This document shows positions 1 through 11,712 of a stretch of 64,000 nucleotides of DNA, piece after piece. The notes under the pieces were generated by a model. It was not told the DNA's origin. It searched no databases and saw only the letters and a list, made by a program, of their open reading frames with translations. How positions within the stretch are numbered: the first letter of the stretch is position 1; every line of letters begins with the position of its first letter. This DNA is from Bretschneidera sinensis (taxonomy: Eukaryota; Streptophyta; Magnoliopsida; Brassicales; Akaniaceae), in the NCBI GenBank assembly GCA_023935145.1, contig CM043705.1, positions 52,894,084 to 52,958,083 on the forward strand. The letters are read 5' to 3'. Both the position numbers and the translations under genes were made by a program.

Positions 1-2000
1 AAGAAAAAGAAAAAGAAAAAGTGGACACCTGGTGGATAAGAAAAGAAAAAAAAGAAAAAAAAAGAAAACGAAAGTGAAAAAGATGTTGTCCAAGTGTAAC
101 GTGAAGGAAAAAGAAAAAAATTTGGACGCCAACGTCCTAAGTGTAATGTTGTTAGATAAAAAAGAAAAGAAAAGTTGGAGACAACACCTAGATGGCCAGG
201 TGTTGTCACCTAACATACCCACTTTGCATGTTAGGACACTAAGCTTGCAAAATGAAAATGGACAAACGGTGGCAGTGATTTTTAAGCTAAAAGTTTAGCA
301 TTTTCATTTTTGGTTTGATTTTTTTTATATACTAAATTCTATTTGGTTTTCTTCTATCTTCAATTCAAATTACTCTATTTCTTTAAACACTTGGAGACTT
401 GAAGAAATGTTGAAAGGGTAAAATTTTGAAAAGGTTTACGGGAGAAATTTTAAAAGAGTCGAGGAAATCTCTAAGAAAAACCAAAGGTGTTGATGATCAG
501 AAATCGGGGAAAATTGCTAAAATGAGCAAGAAATGCAAGGAGGTGATCCACAGGTAGATCTAAGTGCTATATTGTGAGTTAGATTTACATTTAGTAATCG
601 AGATAAATATTAAATTTACAGTGATGATATTTGAATTAATTATTAATCTATAACTTGATGATAGATGAAAGTTGGTTGATGGGTATGATAAGAATAATTG
701 ATATGTTAGAGATTTATTATATGAGAAGTAATATTATTGAAATAAGGAGTTGATTAAATTTATAATGAAGGGATAAATGAAATCCTTGACAAGCTATGAT
801 TGAAAATTTGATATGATATATGAGGAGAAAATTTAATGAATATGTTCAAATAATAATTTGAGAAAAAGCTGGATAGCTAAATCGAATGTTTGAATGTATG
901 CTTGTTTTTATATTATTGTTCATATGCATATACATGAAATAAAAGAACTGGGAGGGGGCCAGTCTAAGTGAAAACCGCTACAGCCGGTATATGCTGGAAA
1001 TAAATGAAAACCGGTATGTGCTGGAAATGAAATAACCGGGAGGGGTCGGTCTAAATGGAAAACCGTGACAGCTGGTATATGCTGAAAATAAATGAAAACT
1101 GTGATAGGCGGTAGATGCTGGAAATAAAAGAACCAGGAGGGAGCCGATCTAAATTTTTACATGTAAACATGTAGGAAGACGTTCCCAAATAATAATAATA
1201 TTTAATTCACGCATTGCATTTACTTTAAATATTGATTGTTGTTGCTTGAGATGCTAAAGTGTTATTCTTGAGTGTAAATTTATTGATAAATGAATGAATC
1301 TCATAAAGAGACAAATATGATGAGAATGAAATATGGAAGTATGATATGATGTCATGAGAATTGTCTGAGTGATTGATTATATGTTGTGAACCTTATAACG
1401 AGGTAAATGATGATGTTGAATTGAGAAGTTAGAGATGATTAAATATATGATTGAAAGACTGATATGTCTGATAGTAACTTAAGAAGAAATTGTGTAATGG
1501 AGGATTTATGAAATTGAGTTTGGATTACAGAATATTATTATTGAATTATTTGAGGAGGAGATGAATGAATATCAGAAGATTATTAGAAGTAATTGAATTA
1601 TATGATGTGACTGGGAATATATAATTGAATACTTCTAGTAAATTTAATTCACTAAGCTTGTGAAGCTTACTCCTCATTGTTCAATGATTTCAGGTAGTGG
1701 CAGGACAGATAGAATTGTGAGCGGAGATTTAGACTAAATCATTTTCTGTAAGCCATGTGGTCCACATCTTCAGACTAACGAGAACAAAAAAAATATTTGT
1801 AAATATTCATGCATCATATGCTGTATATAATCTATCAATCGGAATATTAATAATGTAACTCCCATGTTGAGGGTTGAGAATTCATGTATGTAGAAAATTT
1901 CAGTTAGTATTTTTATATTGTTGCATATATCTGTCGTGCTGGGATTTCAAAATGTGACAACACCGTCTCAGAGGTGGCCAACCTGAGATAGATCGTTACA
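1..2000 (+). repeat. 5' LTR of Del/Tekay element 1 (left end cut by window)
   Basis: Aligns along its length with 6865-8900. It ends in CGTTACA at 2000, directly before the primer binding site. It has AAG/AAAAG-rich stretches near the start and a GGGAGGGGGCC-type internal repeat around 935-1160. The sequence AAGCTTGTGAAGCT(C/T)AC near 1658 is shared by the LTR copies of this family. Confidence 0.88.
932..1160 (+). repeat. Degenerate internal repeat of the Del LTR
   Basis: About three copies of a unit containing an ACCGGGAGGGGGCCGGTCTAA-like core (given with variants) followed by GACAGCCGGTATATGCTGG. The same block occurs in the other LTR copies at about 7835-8060, 31325-31430 and 59240-59440, with different copy number. 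It is the GC-richest part of an AT-rich LTR. Its role is unknown. Confidence 0.7.
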
Positions 2001-2004
2001 ATTT

Positions 2005-2016
2005 TGGTATCAGAGC
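2005..2016 (+). other. Primer binding site, initiator Met-tRNA type
   Basis: TGGTATCAGAGC lies five bases after the end of the LTR. This is the standard plant retrotransposon primer site complementary to the 3' end of initiator tRNA-Met. It fixes the LTR boundary and the plus orientation of the element. Confidence 0.9.
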
Positions 2017-2086
2017 ATTAGGTTCTATGATTCTGTAGGCTACATAAAAAGAAAGAAAGTAGAAGATTAAAATAAATTATATTTTA

Positions 2087-3330
2087 ATGAAAAATCTGAG
2101 GATGTGCTAGAGTTAGAGTTAAAGTTGTTGACTTGAGAGGGCGTGGTAGGCCCCAATTTTTAAACGAGCTGAGGTTAAGATGGAGGTGGAGATATAACAA
2201 GTTTCCTAGAAGGGAAAGGATTAATAGTATAATTGATACTAGTAAGGGTATCAGAGAATCTAGAGTTGAAATAAATGAGCTAAAAGAAGCTCTTGCTCAT
2301 TCTCTTGAGAAAATGAATGTAACAAATGATAGAGTTGATAGTCTATGGCATAGACTTGATGAACAAGCTAGAGCGTTACCTTAGGTTGTTGTAAATCCAG
2401 TAATGGTAGACATTCAAAAGGGGAAAGGTGAGTTTATGCACGAGATGTAGGGAGATTGTTTTGTTAGATATATTAAGTTGAATGCTTTATTGTTTAAAGG
2501 GTCTATGAATCCTTTTGAGCCTAAGCTATAGGTCAAACATATAAAAAGATTATTTGGTATTTTACTAGTGACTGATAGGCAGAGGGCCACCTTTATTTCG
2601 TTTGAGTTAGAATGAGAAGCTTTAGAATGGCGAGATGGTACTCTCCCCAAGTAAGTGTATATATTGGTAGACCCTTAACCTGGAATTGGTTTAAGGAGGT
2701 TCTCCTTGATAAATACTTCACTTGTACCCTTAAAGCCCAACAAGAGAGATTTTATTTATTTGAGGCAAATGTATTGACTATGGCTCAGTATGATAGGAGA
2801 TTTGCGGATTTGTCGAGATTTGTACCGAAAATGGTAGACCTAGAGGAGAAAAAATGCAAGCGGTTCACAGATGGACTAAATTTTGATATTAAATTAAAAC
2901 TATCTTACATGAGGCATATTAATTATGTTAGGTTGGTAGATATATCACTTCAGATTGAGAAAGATATGATAGAGTGTAAAGGAGAGAGAAAGAGTGGTTG
3001 AAAAGTTATAGACATGAAGGTTCTAGAGGTAGTGGTAATATGAGTATATAGGGTAGGAGACCACCTTAGAAAAGGCGCTCATTATTATAGGGAACTGTGA
3101 TACAGAGCTAGAGACAAGTAGAATCTGTTGCTTCTATAGCTCAAAGTAATGTTGGTAGGACCCATGATTTGGGAGACAATCTATGGGAACTGGAAGTTAG
3201 AGTAGAGGAGTAAGTATATCACTAAAGGGAATTCTATTGAGATAAATGCTGGAGGTGTTGGAAGATGACAGGTGATGGATCAGAGAGTATACGGGGCAAA
3301 GGCAAATGAGTAGTTACTGAAAGAGGGAAA
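2087..3330 (+). pseudogene. gag: gag of Del/Tekay element 1 (broken)
   Basis: The frame opens at an ATG at 2087 after a short leader. The first part is arginine-rich, followed by a helical segment (2133-2384) and the capsid-like Retrotrans_gag region (2612-3001), with motifs such as LTWNWFKEVLLDKYF, AQQERFYLFE and MVDLEEKKCKRFTDGL. Stops at about 2384, 2450, 2530 and 3000, and frame changes between segments, show decay. A ten-base stretch just after the ATG that is present in the sister copy (60298) is missing here. A CCHC zinc knuckle is expected downstream but I could not read one intact. Gag would form the cytoplasmic virus-like particle. Confidence 0.8.
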
Positions 3331-3399
3331 GGTGATCAGATGCAGTCCAGAGATAGTATAATTTAGGAATTGATTCAGTAAGATGCCTAAACTACTCCT

Positions 3400-3735
3400 G
3401 ATATTGTTATGGGTACAATATCTAGTCTTGATATACTTGCTAGATTATTAATTGATTCTAGTGCAAGTCATTCTTTTGCATCCAATATATTTATGAATTC
3501 TATTTATGCATAATATTATTGTTGAAGTTCCCACTAGAGATAGAGTGATATTATAAATGTTTACAAGGGTTGTGTGATTCGTATATGTGATAGAGAATTT
3601 GAAGTTGATTTATTACCTTTTAATATGATAGAATTTCATTTGATTTTGGGAATTAATTAGTTGTTAATGTATTATGCTTTGGTTAATTGTTCCAGAAAGA
3701 ATGTAGTGTTTAGGATATGGATAAAGGGAATTTAG
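3400..3735 (+). pseudogene. Aspartic protease domain of Del/Tekay element 1 (broken)
   Basis: The retropepsin active-site segment reads LLIDSSASHSFASN, where the family usually has D(S/T)G(A/S). The glycine is replaced here, so the active site is probably dead. Downstream the frame gives VYKGCVIRIC, FEVDLLPFNMIEFHLILG and a W-less LLMYY stretch, with stops around 3510 and 3660. Compare the better-kept sister copy at 62916-63245. Confidence 0.78.
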
Positions 3736-3793
3736 TTTCAGGGAGAACGTAAGATACTCTCAAACTATCTTATTTTGCTCTGACTACTAGTAA

Positions 3794-4890
3794 ATGACAT
3801 ACGTAGTGAATTTTAGAAATGATAGTAGAGAGTTGGAAGAAATCTTAGTAGTGAAAGATTTTTCTGATATATTTCTTGATGAGTTGTCTAGTTTGCCTCC
3901 CAATAGGGAGATTAAATTCTCTATTGATGTGATACCAGGTTCATCACATATATCTATAGCACCCTGCGGAATGGTACCCGGGGAATTGAGAGAGTTGAAA
4001 GTTTAGCTTCAAGAGTTTTTAGATAAACAATTTATTTGACCAAGTGTGTCACCATGGGAAGCCCCTGTATTGTTTGTGAAGAAGAAAGATAGAACGATGA
4101 TGTTGTGTATAGACTACAAATAGCCAAATAATATCACCATTACGACAAATATCCTTTGCCCATAATAGATGATTTATTCGAGAAGTTATAGGGGGCTAAG
4201 GTGTTTTCTAAGATAGACCTGAGATCAGGTTATCACCAGTTAAGGATAGAGGAGGGAGACGTGCCTAAGACTACTCTTAGGACACGTTATGGTTATAAGT
4301 TTCTTGTGATACCATTTGGGTTGACTTATGTTACAGCTGTGTTCATGGACTTGATGAATAGAGTGTTTAAACTATCTTAACAAGTTTATGGTTGTGTTTG
4401 ACATTCTGGTATATTCTAATAATGAAGAACAACATATTAAGAATTTATAAATAGTGTTGGAGATTTTGAAGAATGAGATATTATATGCGAAATTTTTTTA
4501 AATGTGAATTTTGGCTTAATAAAGTTACTTTCTTGAGACATGTAGTGTCTAAAAATGGTATAACAATTGATCCACAAAAGGTAGAGACAATGTTGAGTTG
4601 GGAGAAACCAACTAATGTGACTGAGATTAGAATCTTCTTGGGGTTAGCTAGTTATTATAGAAGATTCATTCAGAATTTTTCTATTATTGCAGTACTATTG
4701 ACTGGATTGACCAAGAAAGAGGTGAGATTTGTATGGTCTAGAGAGTGTGAGAAAAGTTTTCAATTACTAAAGGAGAAATTGACTACAGCTCCAGTATTGG
4801 TGCTCCCTTCTGGTAATGGAGGATTTGTGTTGTATAGTGATGCATCCCATCAAGGGCTGGGATGTGTGTTCATGAAAGGAATTACCTGAA
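3794..4890 (+). pseudogene. Reverse transcriptase domain of Del/Tekay element 1 (broken)
   Basis: Several frames together cover the gypsy reverse transcriptase: the linker ELSSLPPNREIKFSIDVIPG (3890-3950), [29 protein letters not shown] (4210-4250), FLVIPFGLT, the damaged catalytic segment at about 4385-4420, then FLGLASYYRRFI. In the catalytic box the usual F(I/V)DDILVYS reads FDILVYS, so a small deletion has removed one of the two metal-binding aspartates. Stops at about 4006, 4038, 4122 and 4379 confirm a pseudogene. Confidence 0.85.
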
Positions 4891-5170
4891 CCATGACTTA
4901 GAGTTGGCTGTCATAGTGTTTGGTTTGAAGATTTAGAGATATTACCTGTATAAAGCCACTTGTGAGATATTTACTGACCATAAGAGTTTGATATACTTAA
5001 ATACCCAGAGATGAATGAATTTGAGACATAAGAGGTGGATGAAATTGATTAGTGACTGTGACTAATTCACTATCATCCAGGGAAGGCTAATGTAGTAGCT
5101 AATGCATTGAGTAGAAAATCTACAAGACGATTAATGGCTATTGAGAGTCATGATGTGAAATTGATGATAG
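4800..5170 (+). pseudogene. RNase H domain of Del/Tekay element 1 (broken)
   Basis: Follows the reverse transcriptase without a gap. SDASHQGLGCVFMK (near 4838-4878) is the first RNase H motif. Later segments show YLYKATCEIFTDHKSL-like residues and the AN(A/V)LSRK end near 5100-5120. Frameshifts separate the parts. Confidence 0.75.
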
Positions 5171-5389
5171 ATTTAAAAGAGATAAGAATGAAATTGAATA
5201 CCAGTGATAAAGGATTATTTCTAGCAAATATAGTTGTATAGTCATCTATAGTAAAATACTTGTTAGAAACGCGAGGTAGAGATGAGGAGATAGAGAAAAT
5301 TGAGTAGGAAGTGCTTAGTAGAAAGCAATATGAGTTCAAAATTTGAAATAATGATATTTTGGTATTGGAACATAGGATTCGTGTTCCTA

Positions 5390-6130
5390 ATGATACAGAG
5401 TTGAGAAAGGAGATATTGAGATAAGCACATGATGATGTATGTTCGATGCAACCGAATAACAATAAGATGTACAAAGGATTGAGACAGAATTACTGGTGGT
5501 CAAAATTGAAGAGGGATGTAGCTTAATATATTTTTAGATGTTTGGTTTGTCAGCAAGTGAAGTCAGAGAACAAACATCCGGGAGGCTTAATACAACCTTT
5601 TCCTGTGCTCGAATGACCATAGAAAAATGTGAGCATGGATTTTGTTTCTGGATTCCTCCATACCTAAAAAGGTCACGTTACAGTGTAAGTGATAGTAGAT
5701 AGACTTTCTAAATCATCTCAATTTCTTCCAATTAAAACTAATTGGAGTCCTAAAAAGTTAGCCGAACTGTATGTAGCTGAGATAGTAAGATTGCATGGGT
5801 TACTTTTGAGTATAGTATCAGATAGAAATTCTAGATTTATATCTAGATTCTGAGAGGCCTTTAGAAAGCCATTGGTACACAGTTGCAGTTTAGTACAATT
5901 TTTCATTCTCAAATAGATGAGCAGACATAAAAGATTATTAGAGTACTAGAAGATATGTTAAGGACAAATGTGATGAGTTTCTCAGTGAGTTGGGATGCTT
6001 ACTTGCCCCTGATTGAATTTGCTTATAATAATCAACATCAATCTAGTATTGGGATGACACTGTTTGAGGCATTGTATGGTATGAGGTGTAGAACTCCTAT
6101 ATGTTAGGAAGAAATGGGAGAGAGAAATGT
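5390..6130 (+). pseudogene. Integrase domain of Del/Tekay element 1 (broken)
   Basis: The N-terminal zinc-binding part (AHDD..., NYWWSKLKRDVA, CLVCQQVKSEN) lies at 5420-5580. The catalytic core starts with NVSMDFVSGF (5625-5650), where the first aspartate is present, followed by VIVDRLSKSSQFLP and VSDRNSRFIS (second aspartate, about 5815-5840). Nearly every segment is interrupted by a stop. It would join element cDNA to chromosomal DNA. Confidence 0.8.
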
Positions 6131-6705
6131 ATTTGGTCATAAAATATTAAGTTCACAATTGAGGGGATCAAACTGATTAAAGAGAACTTTAAAGCAACAC
6201 AGAGTAAAACGAATAGCTATGCTGATAATAGGGGAAGACCTCTTGAGTTTCAAGTAGGTGATTGGGTGTATATGAAAATATCTCCATGGAAATGTGTATT
6301 GAGATTTAAAAAGAAATGAAAGTTGAGTCCAAGATATGTAGGACCCTATAAGGTTATTGAGAAAGCTGGGCTAGTTGTGTATAGCCTGGAAATCACCTCC
6401 AGAGTTAAAGTAGTTACATAACATATTTCACGTTTCACTTTTGCAAAAGCACTTACTTGATGAATCTCATAATATTTCAAGCTAAGCTGTAGAAATTCAG
6501 GAAGATTTGACTTTTATACAAGTACCAGTGAGAATTTTTTACAGAAAAGAACAAGCCATGTGTAATGAAGTAATTCCAGTAGTTCAAGTTCTGTGGCGGA
6601 ATAAAGATGTTGAAGAGATTACGTGAGAATGTAAAGCAACTATGAAGAAATATTATCCACAGTTATTTCTTGAGTTAGGTAAGGAGATGTCGATGACAAA
6701 ATTTT
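6130..6705 (+). pseudogene. Integrase C-terminus and chromodomain-like tail of Del/Tekay element 1 (broken)
   Basis: Contains the conserved KLSPRYVGPYKVIEKAG stretch (about 6320-6370). After it comes a tail whose frames give Q(V)VQVLWRNKDVEE and YPQLFLELGKEM (about 6570-6690). This tail corresponds to the chromodomain-type end of Del/Tekay polyproteins, which is thought to steer integration to particular chromatin. Multiple frame changes are present. Confidence 0.7.
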
Positions 6706-6722
6706 TATAAGGTGGGTAGAAT
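6706..6722 (+). other. Polypurine tract of Del/Tekay element 1
   Basis: ATAAGGTGGGTAGAAT directly precedes the 3' LTR start TGTAATAT. The minus-strand sister at 57043 has a related, more damaged tract. It serves as the plus-strand DNA primer in reverse transcription. Confidence 0.75.
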
Positions 6723-6786
6723 TGTAATATTCGTATTCTTAAAGTATGGGTAAAGAAATAATTTGATAAATATGAAATGGAATTAA

Positions 6787-6830
<44 letters not shown>

Positions 6831-8900
6831 GAAAGATTATTATTGAATAAAATAATTCTTTTAAAAAAAAATTGGACACGTGGTGGGCAAGAAAAAGGAA
6901 AAAAAATGGACGCTTGGTGGATGAGAAAAGAAAAAAAAGAAAGAAAAAGAAAGTTATCCAAGTGTAACGTGAAGGGAAAATGAAAAAAAAAGAAAAAAAA
7001 TTTGGACACCAATGTCCTAAGTGTAATGTTGTTAAATAAAAAAAAAAGTTGGAGACAACACCTGGACGACCAGGTGTTGTCACCTAACATGCACACTTTG
7101 CGTGTTAGGACACTAAGCTTGCAAAACGAAAATGGAAGAATGGTGGCAGTGATTTTTAAGGTAAAAGTTTAGTATTTTCATTTTTGGTTTGATTTTTTTA
7201 TATACCAAATCCTGTTTGGTTTTCTTCTATCAATTCAAACTATTCTATTTCTTTAAACACTTGAGGACTGAAAAAAAAGGTTGAAAGGGTAAAATTTTAA
7301 AGAGGTTTATGAGAGAAATTTTAAGAGAGTTGAGGAAAGCTCTAAGAAAAACCAAAGGTGCTGACGATCAGCAATCGGGGGAAATTGCTGAAAGGAGTAA
7401 GAGAAACAAGGGGGTAATCCACGGGTAGCTCTAAGTTCTACGTGGTGAGTTACATTTACTTTAGTAATCGAGATAAATATGAAATATATAGTGATGATAT
7501 TTGAATTAATTATTAACCTATGACTTGATGATAGATGAAAGTTGGTTGATGGGTATGATAGGAATAATTGATATGTTAGAGATTTATTATATAAGAAGTA
7601 ATATTATTGAAATAATGGTTTGATTAAATATATAATGAAGGGATAAATGAAATCCTTGACAAGCTATGATTGACAATTTGATATGATATATGAGGAGAAA
7701 ATTTAATGAATATATTCAAATAATAATTTTGAGAAAAAGATGGATAGCTAAATCGAATGTCTGAATGTATGCTTGTTTTTATATTATTGTTCATATGCAT
7801 ATTTCATATCATTGTTCGTATGCATATGCATGAAATAAAAGAACCGAGAGGGGGCTGGTCTAAGTGAAAACCACGACAGTCGGTATATGCTAGAAATAAA
7901 TGAAAACCGTGACAGCCAGTATGTGCTGGAAATGAAAGAATCGGGAGGGGGCCAGTCTAAATGAAAAACTATGACAGCCGGTATATGTTGTAAATAAATG
8001 AAAACCGTGATAAGCGGTAGATGTTGGAAATAAAAGAACCGGGAGGGGGCCAGTCAAAATTAAAACATGTTAACTATGGGAAGACATTCCCAAATAATAA
8101 TAACATTTAAATTCACGCATTGTATTTGCTTTAAATATTGATTGTAATTGCTTGAGATGCTAAAGTGTTATTATTGAGTGTAAATTTATTAATAGATGAA
8201 TGAGTCTCACAGAGAGGCAAATATGATGAGAAGGAAATATGGAAGTATTATATGATGAGAATTGTCGAAGTGATTGATTATATATTGTGAACCTCATAAC
8301 GAAGTAAATGATGATGTTGAATTGAGAAGTTAGAGATGATTAAATATATGATTGAAAGATTGATATGTCTGATGAGTAACTTTAAAAGAAATTGTGTAAT
8401 GGGGGAATTATGAAATTGAGTTGGGATTACAGAATATTGTTATTGAATTATTTAAGGAAAGAGATGAATGAATATCGGAAGATTATTAGAAGTAATTGAA
8501 TTATAAGATGTGACTGAGAGTATATAATCGAATACTTCTAGTAAATTTACTTCACTAAGCTTGTGAAGCTCACTCATTATTCAATGATTTCAGATAGTGG
8601 GTAGGACATATAGAATTATGAGCGGAGATTTAGACTAAATCATTTTCTCTAAGCCACGTGGTCCACATCCCCAAACTAATAAGAACAAAAAAAATATTTG
8701 TAAATATTCATGCATCATATGTTGTATATAATGTATCAATCGGAATCTTAATAATGTAACTCTCCTGTTGAGAGTTGAGGATTTATGTATGTAGAAAATT
8801 TCAGTTAGTATTTTTATATTGTTGCATATATGTGTCGTGATGGGATTTCAAAATATGACGACACTGTTTCGGGGTGGCCAACCTGGGATAGGTCGTTACA
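6723..8900 (+). repeat. 3' LTR of Del/Tekay element 1
   Basis: 2178 bp, from TGTAATAT to CGTTACA, matching 1-2000 and the other LTR copies of the family. It has a TA dinucleotide run at 6789-6828, close to where the other copies have only a short TA tract. The internal GGGAGGGGGCC repeat block is at about 7835-8060. Confidence 0.9.
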
Positions 8901-9400
8901 GCATGAACCTCTTGTTTATTAGTCAAGGGGAAACCTTCTGCTTTAAGTGCATTTATCATGTTTGACATCTCAACAAGGTGTTGCCTCATTGAAAGATCTA
9001 AGCACTTCTCATAGGTGCAAAATTTGCCAACGAGACACCTCAATCCGATAGAGAAACTCCAGTACTTCTTTTTGAAGGCAACCAAGATTTTTTGAGCTTT
9101 GTCATACTTCACATGCCAACGAGACACCTCAATCTGGTAGAGATCATCTTACATATTACTCAGCATCCCCATGCAAGGAATGCTACCATTCCTTTTCCAT
9201 TATTCATTATCCTCATGATCTCTCTCACTTTGTGTAGAAGTTCCTTGCTCAGGTTCACTCATGGTGCAGCTGATGACTTTGTTAACAGTTAGTGCTTTAA
9301 ATATGCACTGAACCTTTTGATGCCAAACTTCAAAGTTTTCACCGTTCAGTTTTTCATCATCATTCAACTCAGCCTTTACAGTCTTAGCATTCAAAGCCAT
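8901..9400 (-). pseudogene. gag: Ty1/copia gag N-terminal part (truncated by element 1)
   Basis: On the minus strand the frame starts at 9400. It gives KLNGENFEVWHQKVQ, the usual start of the UBN2-type gag of plant copia elements. Further on, after a stop at 9200 and a frame change, it gives RQHLVEMSNMINALKAEG followed by LTNKQEVHA. The reading breaks at 8900, exactly where the Del LTR begins, so the gypsy element inserted into this gene. The rest of the copia element must lie left of the window. Confidence 0.8.
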
Positions 9401-11585
9401 TGTCTAAATAATTACCGGAGACATATCACTAATCAAATACTAGCACACTTATAACCTTATTCACACATTTATTTTGCAGCTAATACGAACTAATTCAATG
9501 ATAATTTTGCTTAAAACATGGAATTGAAAGTTTGCTATGTTCCTAATCATCTTCTATGTTCAAAAGTTTATTCATAGTAAATTTAGTCTAATTATCACAA
9601 AATTTAAGTTCTAGGTGAGAATTAATCTAAACTCTATCAACCTAGAACTCCCACTTAGTTCATGTATATTAAATATATTATATAACATGCATATTGCATG
9701 ATCATTAACATAAAATAATAAAGCATTCTTGAACGAAAATCCTTCACTTCGTTCATCATGAAAACAAAAAATGTACAAAAGAAAGACCTGAGTTCCACTT
9801 CATTAACTTAGACTCATTCATTAACAAAACATAAGCTTTTAACATTGTCTACACTTTTTCTTTCATTTTCTTATTAGAAAAGAATGTAATAGGTAATTTG
9901 TTGGTAAAAAATTGACCACTTTTGTAATCTTCCAAGTAATTTGTATGACCAAAGAAGTTTATTTTCTCATCTATTACTCATTTTCATATCTTAATCATCT
10001 AATGATCCATCTTTCCTACAAAAAACTTAAATATTTTACATTATAGAGATTTGGAAACTGTGATAACACAACAGTACACCTCATTCTTGAAAGAAGACGA
10101 TGTTCTTCTGCCAATTCCAACTCATTGGAAACTGGTTGCATGAAACTATTTATGACTTTTTAGTCATGCCTCATAGTAGTTTTCACAGTTTCTTATTCAT
10201 CATTCAAATAGGACTCGAGCATTAAGACACTTAGAAAAAATGGGATCATTAACTATTACTTTATCCCACTTTTTTGCCACTACATCTATATGTTTATTCA
10301 TGTAGGTTCAGGATCCTTTTTACAATTAAGACAACTCTAATATAAATGACATATTCATTACTTTTGAGAGTTATTAACATTTGTAAGTATTTTAAATTTA
10401 TACTCAATCAATTATTAAAAATTATTCACATGACAACAAATATTTGTGCACACAATTTTTATTGAACTCGATCTTAACCCTAGAGAAAAAAAAAATCCAA
10501 AAGCTTTCATGAGTTCCCATTGGATATTGACCCATTTTAAAAAATATAATTTTATGCTTAAAAATAAGTTCGGCACACTCAAAATTATGCAAACTTAAAT
10601 TTTAGAAAATTTCAATTTTTTTATTCAAAAAATTAATATTAAATAATCAAGGGGAAAATAATTTCTTAAATTATTATAGAAAAATCAAGAATTTTTCCGA
10701 TCAAAATGGATTTTTTCGCGCCACCAGACAAGTCACCTCCATGCGCCGACGATGGTTTGGAATGGTGTCAACTGTTCATCACCCGCCTAGACAAAGAATA
10801 CACGCCGTCACGGAGTGTGCATGCCATGCGCCACCTTAACAATGCCTGTTGGTTGCTGGACTAGCGGTAAACGCTTCGTCTGAGGGCTTTTCTTACGGTG
10901 GTGGGGTTGGTTTTTTGTTTTGGTGTCTAGTTGAATGAGAGAGTGTAATCACTCTCTCCATGGCGCGTGAAGAATGTTTTGGTTTGGAGGTCATCTTCAA
11001 CCTCCAGATTTTCTATTTTACCCGAAAATCCCAAAAAAATTTAGGCCTATATCTTTCTCAACAGATAATCAAAAATTGTGTGCAATATATCGTTAGAATC
11101 TTATGAAAATATTTTTCTATCCATATAAATCATGTGTTATGAAATTAAAAGTATAATTTATGACATTAATTCAAAGTTTCGGGTCTCTAAGCTAAGGTTT
11201 CATTTTTCTCTCTTGTCTTTGAGAGTTAGCATGCCAAAATTTTTAAATTTCATATATACTATATAATCTTAGAAAATCATGGCATTTTAATAACAAATAG
11301 ACAAGTTTCTATTTTTTTAACCTATTTAAACCTTCAAAAAGAGATTAATTATTTTTTCTCTCTAAAAGAAGTTTTAAGCCACGAGAATTTCCAAATTTTA
11401 TCATTTATTTATAATTTTCTCACATATGAAATTTTGTGGTTTATTTCTAAGAAACTAATTAGTTGCCATTTTCAAGTTTTCGCCTTTATATTTCGGGTTT
11501 CATACTAGAACATGCATTTCTAATCAATTCAATGAATAAAATCATGTTCTTAAAGTTTATATATACCTAAAGAATATAAACCTTT
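9401..11585 (-). other. Long untranslated leader of the minus-strand copia relic; no gene seen
   Basis: About 2.2 kb of AT-rich sequence between the gag start (9400) and the primer binding site (11586-11597). No frame of useful length is open. A GC-richer patch lies at 10700-11000 and contains a perfect 9-bp hairpin at 10937-10958. The leader is long for a copia element and may hide an unrecognised insertion. Confidence 0.5.
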
Positions 11586-11597
11586 GCTCTGATACCA
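11586..11597 (-). other. Primer binding site of the minus-strand copia relic
   Basis: GCTCTGATACCA on the plus strand is the reverse complement of TGGTATCAGAGC, the initiator Met-tRNA primer site. One spacer base separates it from an LTR boundary reading TGTAAAAGAG on the plus strand at 11599. It shows that the copia relic reads leftwards. Confidence 0.85.
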
Positions 11598-11712
11598 ATG
11601 TAAAAGAGTTACGCAGTGGATTAACGGGTGCTTACTGATTCGAATCTTCTAGTATCTTGGACTCCTCTCTGTGTCTTCTCTATTTAATCTCGCCGGAGGT
11701 TGTGTGTGTAAT

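Larger units (their letters stand above)
1..8900 (+). mobile_element. Ty3/gypsy Del/Tekay-type chromovirus, element 1, decayed, 5' end outside window
   Basis: A nearly complete LTR retrotransposon: 5' LTR (1-2000, first ~140 bp missing), initiator-Met primer binding site, gag, protease, reverse transcriptase, RNase H, integrase, a chromodomain-like tail and a 3' LTR (6723-8900). Long LTRs (about 2.2 kb), the Met-tRNA primer site and the C-terminal tail are typical of the Del/Tekay chromoviruses of plants. All domains are in the expected order, but every one is broken by stops and frameshifts, so the element cannot move on its own. It is inserted in the gag of a minus-strand copia relic whose reading resumes at 8901. 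The matching target duplication on the left lies outside the window. The same family recurs at 30292, 54739 and 54874. Confidence 0.88.

Noticed and set aside
6653..7096. Minus-strand frames rich in F, L and I/Y repeats at the element 1 3' LTR
   Set aside because: They come from TA runs and A-rich LTR DNA; the same stretch is non-coding in other LTR copies.
11586..11597. Possible tRNA-Met fragment
   Set aside because: It matches only the primer-binding 12 bases next to LTR boundaries here and at 2005 and 52869; no cloverleaf can be formed from the surrounding sequence.
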